A stretch of 64,000 nucleotides of DNA from Centrapalus pauciflorus (lineage: Eukaryota > Streptophyta > Magnoliopsida > Asterales > Asteraceae), in contig JAANYP010007199.1 of the NCBI GenBank assembly GCA_020465985.1, forward strand, positions 124,001-188,000, written 5' to 3'. The translations under genes were made by a program, and so were the position numbers. The notes below the pieces were generated by a model, which did not search any database, was not told the DNA's origin, and worked only from the letters and a program-made list of their open reading frames with translations. Within the stretch, counting starts at the first letter, position 1. Each line of letters begins with the position of its first letter. Of this stretch, positions 62,941 to 64,000 are shown one piece after another.

Positions 62941-64000
62941 GAAATGGATCATGAGGTTGGCAAAGCAAATTCTCCGCCTAAGCTGATGAAAATGGAGGAT
63001 TTTTATTGGTGGAAGGATAGGTTTGCTGAATTTACAAAATTCAATAACATGCGCATGTGGATATGCATTGATGAGGGGTATATTCCTCCTACGCAAGAGC
63101 TTGAAGGCCGAAAAAGAGTCTTGACGTATCAGAACATGAAAGATGACGACAAGAAAATCTATTAGGCTGAGAACCGAGCATTCTCAACTATCAGAATGGC
63201 GTTACCTCAGGAAATCCTACACACATTAAGGAATAATAAGACTTCTAAATACCTTTGGATGCTCTAGAGAAGAGATGTGAGGGAAATCCCAGGGTACGCA
63301 AGGGAAGAACTGAGATGCTGAAGCAGCAATTTGCCATCTTCAAAGCACTAAAGAATGAGACGCTAGATGAGACAATCACTAGATTCTATCATCTGCTAAC
63401 TGAACTTGACAATCACAGTGTCGAGTATCAAGAGACTGAGAAGACAGAAAAACTTCTGGATGCATTACCGGCTAAGTGGGAGATGTACATGGCGCTAATA
63501 AAGCATGATGAAGAGAAGTTTGAGACTCTTACTCTTGAAGGAGTTGTTGGAACGCTGAGGGCATACAACTTCAAGTTACTAAAGAAGGAACGGGAATTTG
63601 ATCAGCTTCAAGATCCAGAGATGTACTTTGGGAAATCAAAACCGTCAATCGCTAGTGAACTGAAGTCAGGAGCCACAACATTTTTCTCGAGAGAAGAATC
63701 CATCCCAGTAGAGTCAGAGGATTCAAGTAACAGGGCGTTCTTAGGGTTTTCCAAACCGGAAGAAAAACCAACTCATTCACCATCTACTTCTCAAGGATAT
63801 ACGAAGATGCCGATGAGCGCAAAATCAGTTGAAGATCATCTAAATCTTCTAGCTTCGTTTGTCGCAGCATACGACAATTGCGTTCAAAAAAAAATAAACG
63901 ATCCAACGTTGTGGGAAGAAGACTACGATCAGGTAGATCTTGACGGCTTGGAAGAAATGGACCTACAATGGCAATTGGCCATGGTGACTCAAAGGGTCAA
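62936..64000 (+). pseudogene. gag: gag fragment of a second copia family (runs off the window)
   Basis: From EMDHEVGKANSPPKLMKM on it is closely similar to the inner copia gag (40543 downward), although that copy is on the other strand. It has WWKDRFAEFTKFNNMRMW, a TAG at 63163-63165 (IY-stop-AENRAF) and a frameshift near 63250. It then has QQFAILKALK-type, LDALPAKWEMYM and MSAKSVEDHLNLLASFVAAY sequence, and continues LEEMDLQWQLAMVTQRV to the window edge. It lacks its own LTR, primer site and first nine codons. Confidence 0.85.

Overview
The window is flowering-plant nuclear DNA made almost entirely of LTR retrotransposons. It is AT-rich, full of (TA)n microsatellites, and shows tRNA-iMet primer-binding sites, Ty1/copia and Ty3/chromovirus proteins, and 5-bp target-site duplications (TSDs). 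I found no intact host gene, RNA gene or CRISPR array. The copia gag/pol proteins resemble, from memory only, families abundant in Asteraceae (Tanacetum/Chrysanthemum-like); the lineage is inference.

The main structure, 3.5-52.9 kb, is a five-layer nest that can be read from matching TSDs. Layer 1 is a solo-like long LTR (3546-4651 plus 50335-52937). Layer 2 is a minus-strand SIRE/Maximus-like copia element, 4652-50329, with TSD ATATC. Layer 3 consists of two insertions into that copia. One is a minus-strand Ty3 element with 4.1-4.2 kb LTRs (4687-26237, TSD TGACG) lying in its left LTR. The other is a related minus-strand copia (28732-41668, TSD CTCTG) lying in its post-pol gene. Layer 4 is a plus-strand chromovirus of Tekay type (9181-20585, TSD CTTTT) inside the long-LTR element. 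Layer 5 is a 2,990-bp solo LTR (15849-18838, TSD AATTG) inside the 3' LTR of that chromovirus.

Left flank (1-3545): the 3' end of a Tat/Athila-like Ty3 element with its LTR, a copia 3' LTR, a 22-bp tandem array, and a (TA)n-bordered element. Right flank (52938-64000): an AT-rich stretch without a gene, two more copies of the (TA)n-bordered element, then a plus-strand decayed copia element. That element carries gag, pol and the start of a post-pol gene, and is fused abruptly to the gag of a second copia family that runs off the window.

Every protein-coding element is broken by stops, frameshifts or lost catalytic residues. The most interesting signals are an extra gene (here 'aORF') after pol in three copia elements, with a conserved splice-acceptor-like sequence in front of it in two of them. 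Others are hairpin arrays with compensatory stem changes inside the long LTRs, TTCGAA-motif clusters in copia non-coding segments, and the (TA)n-bordered element family.
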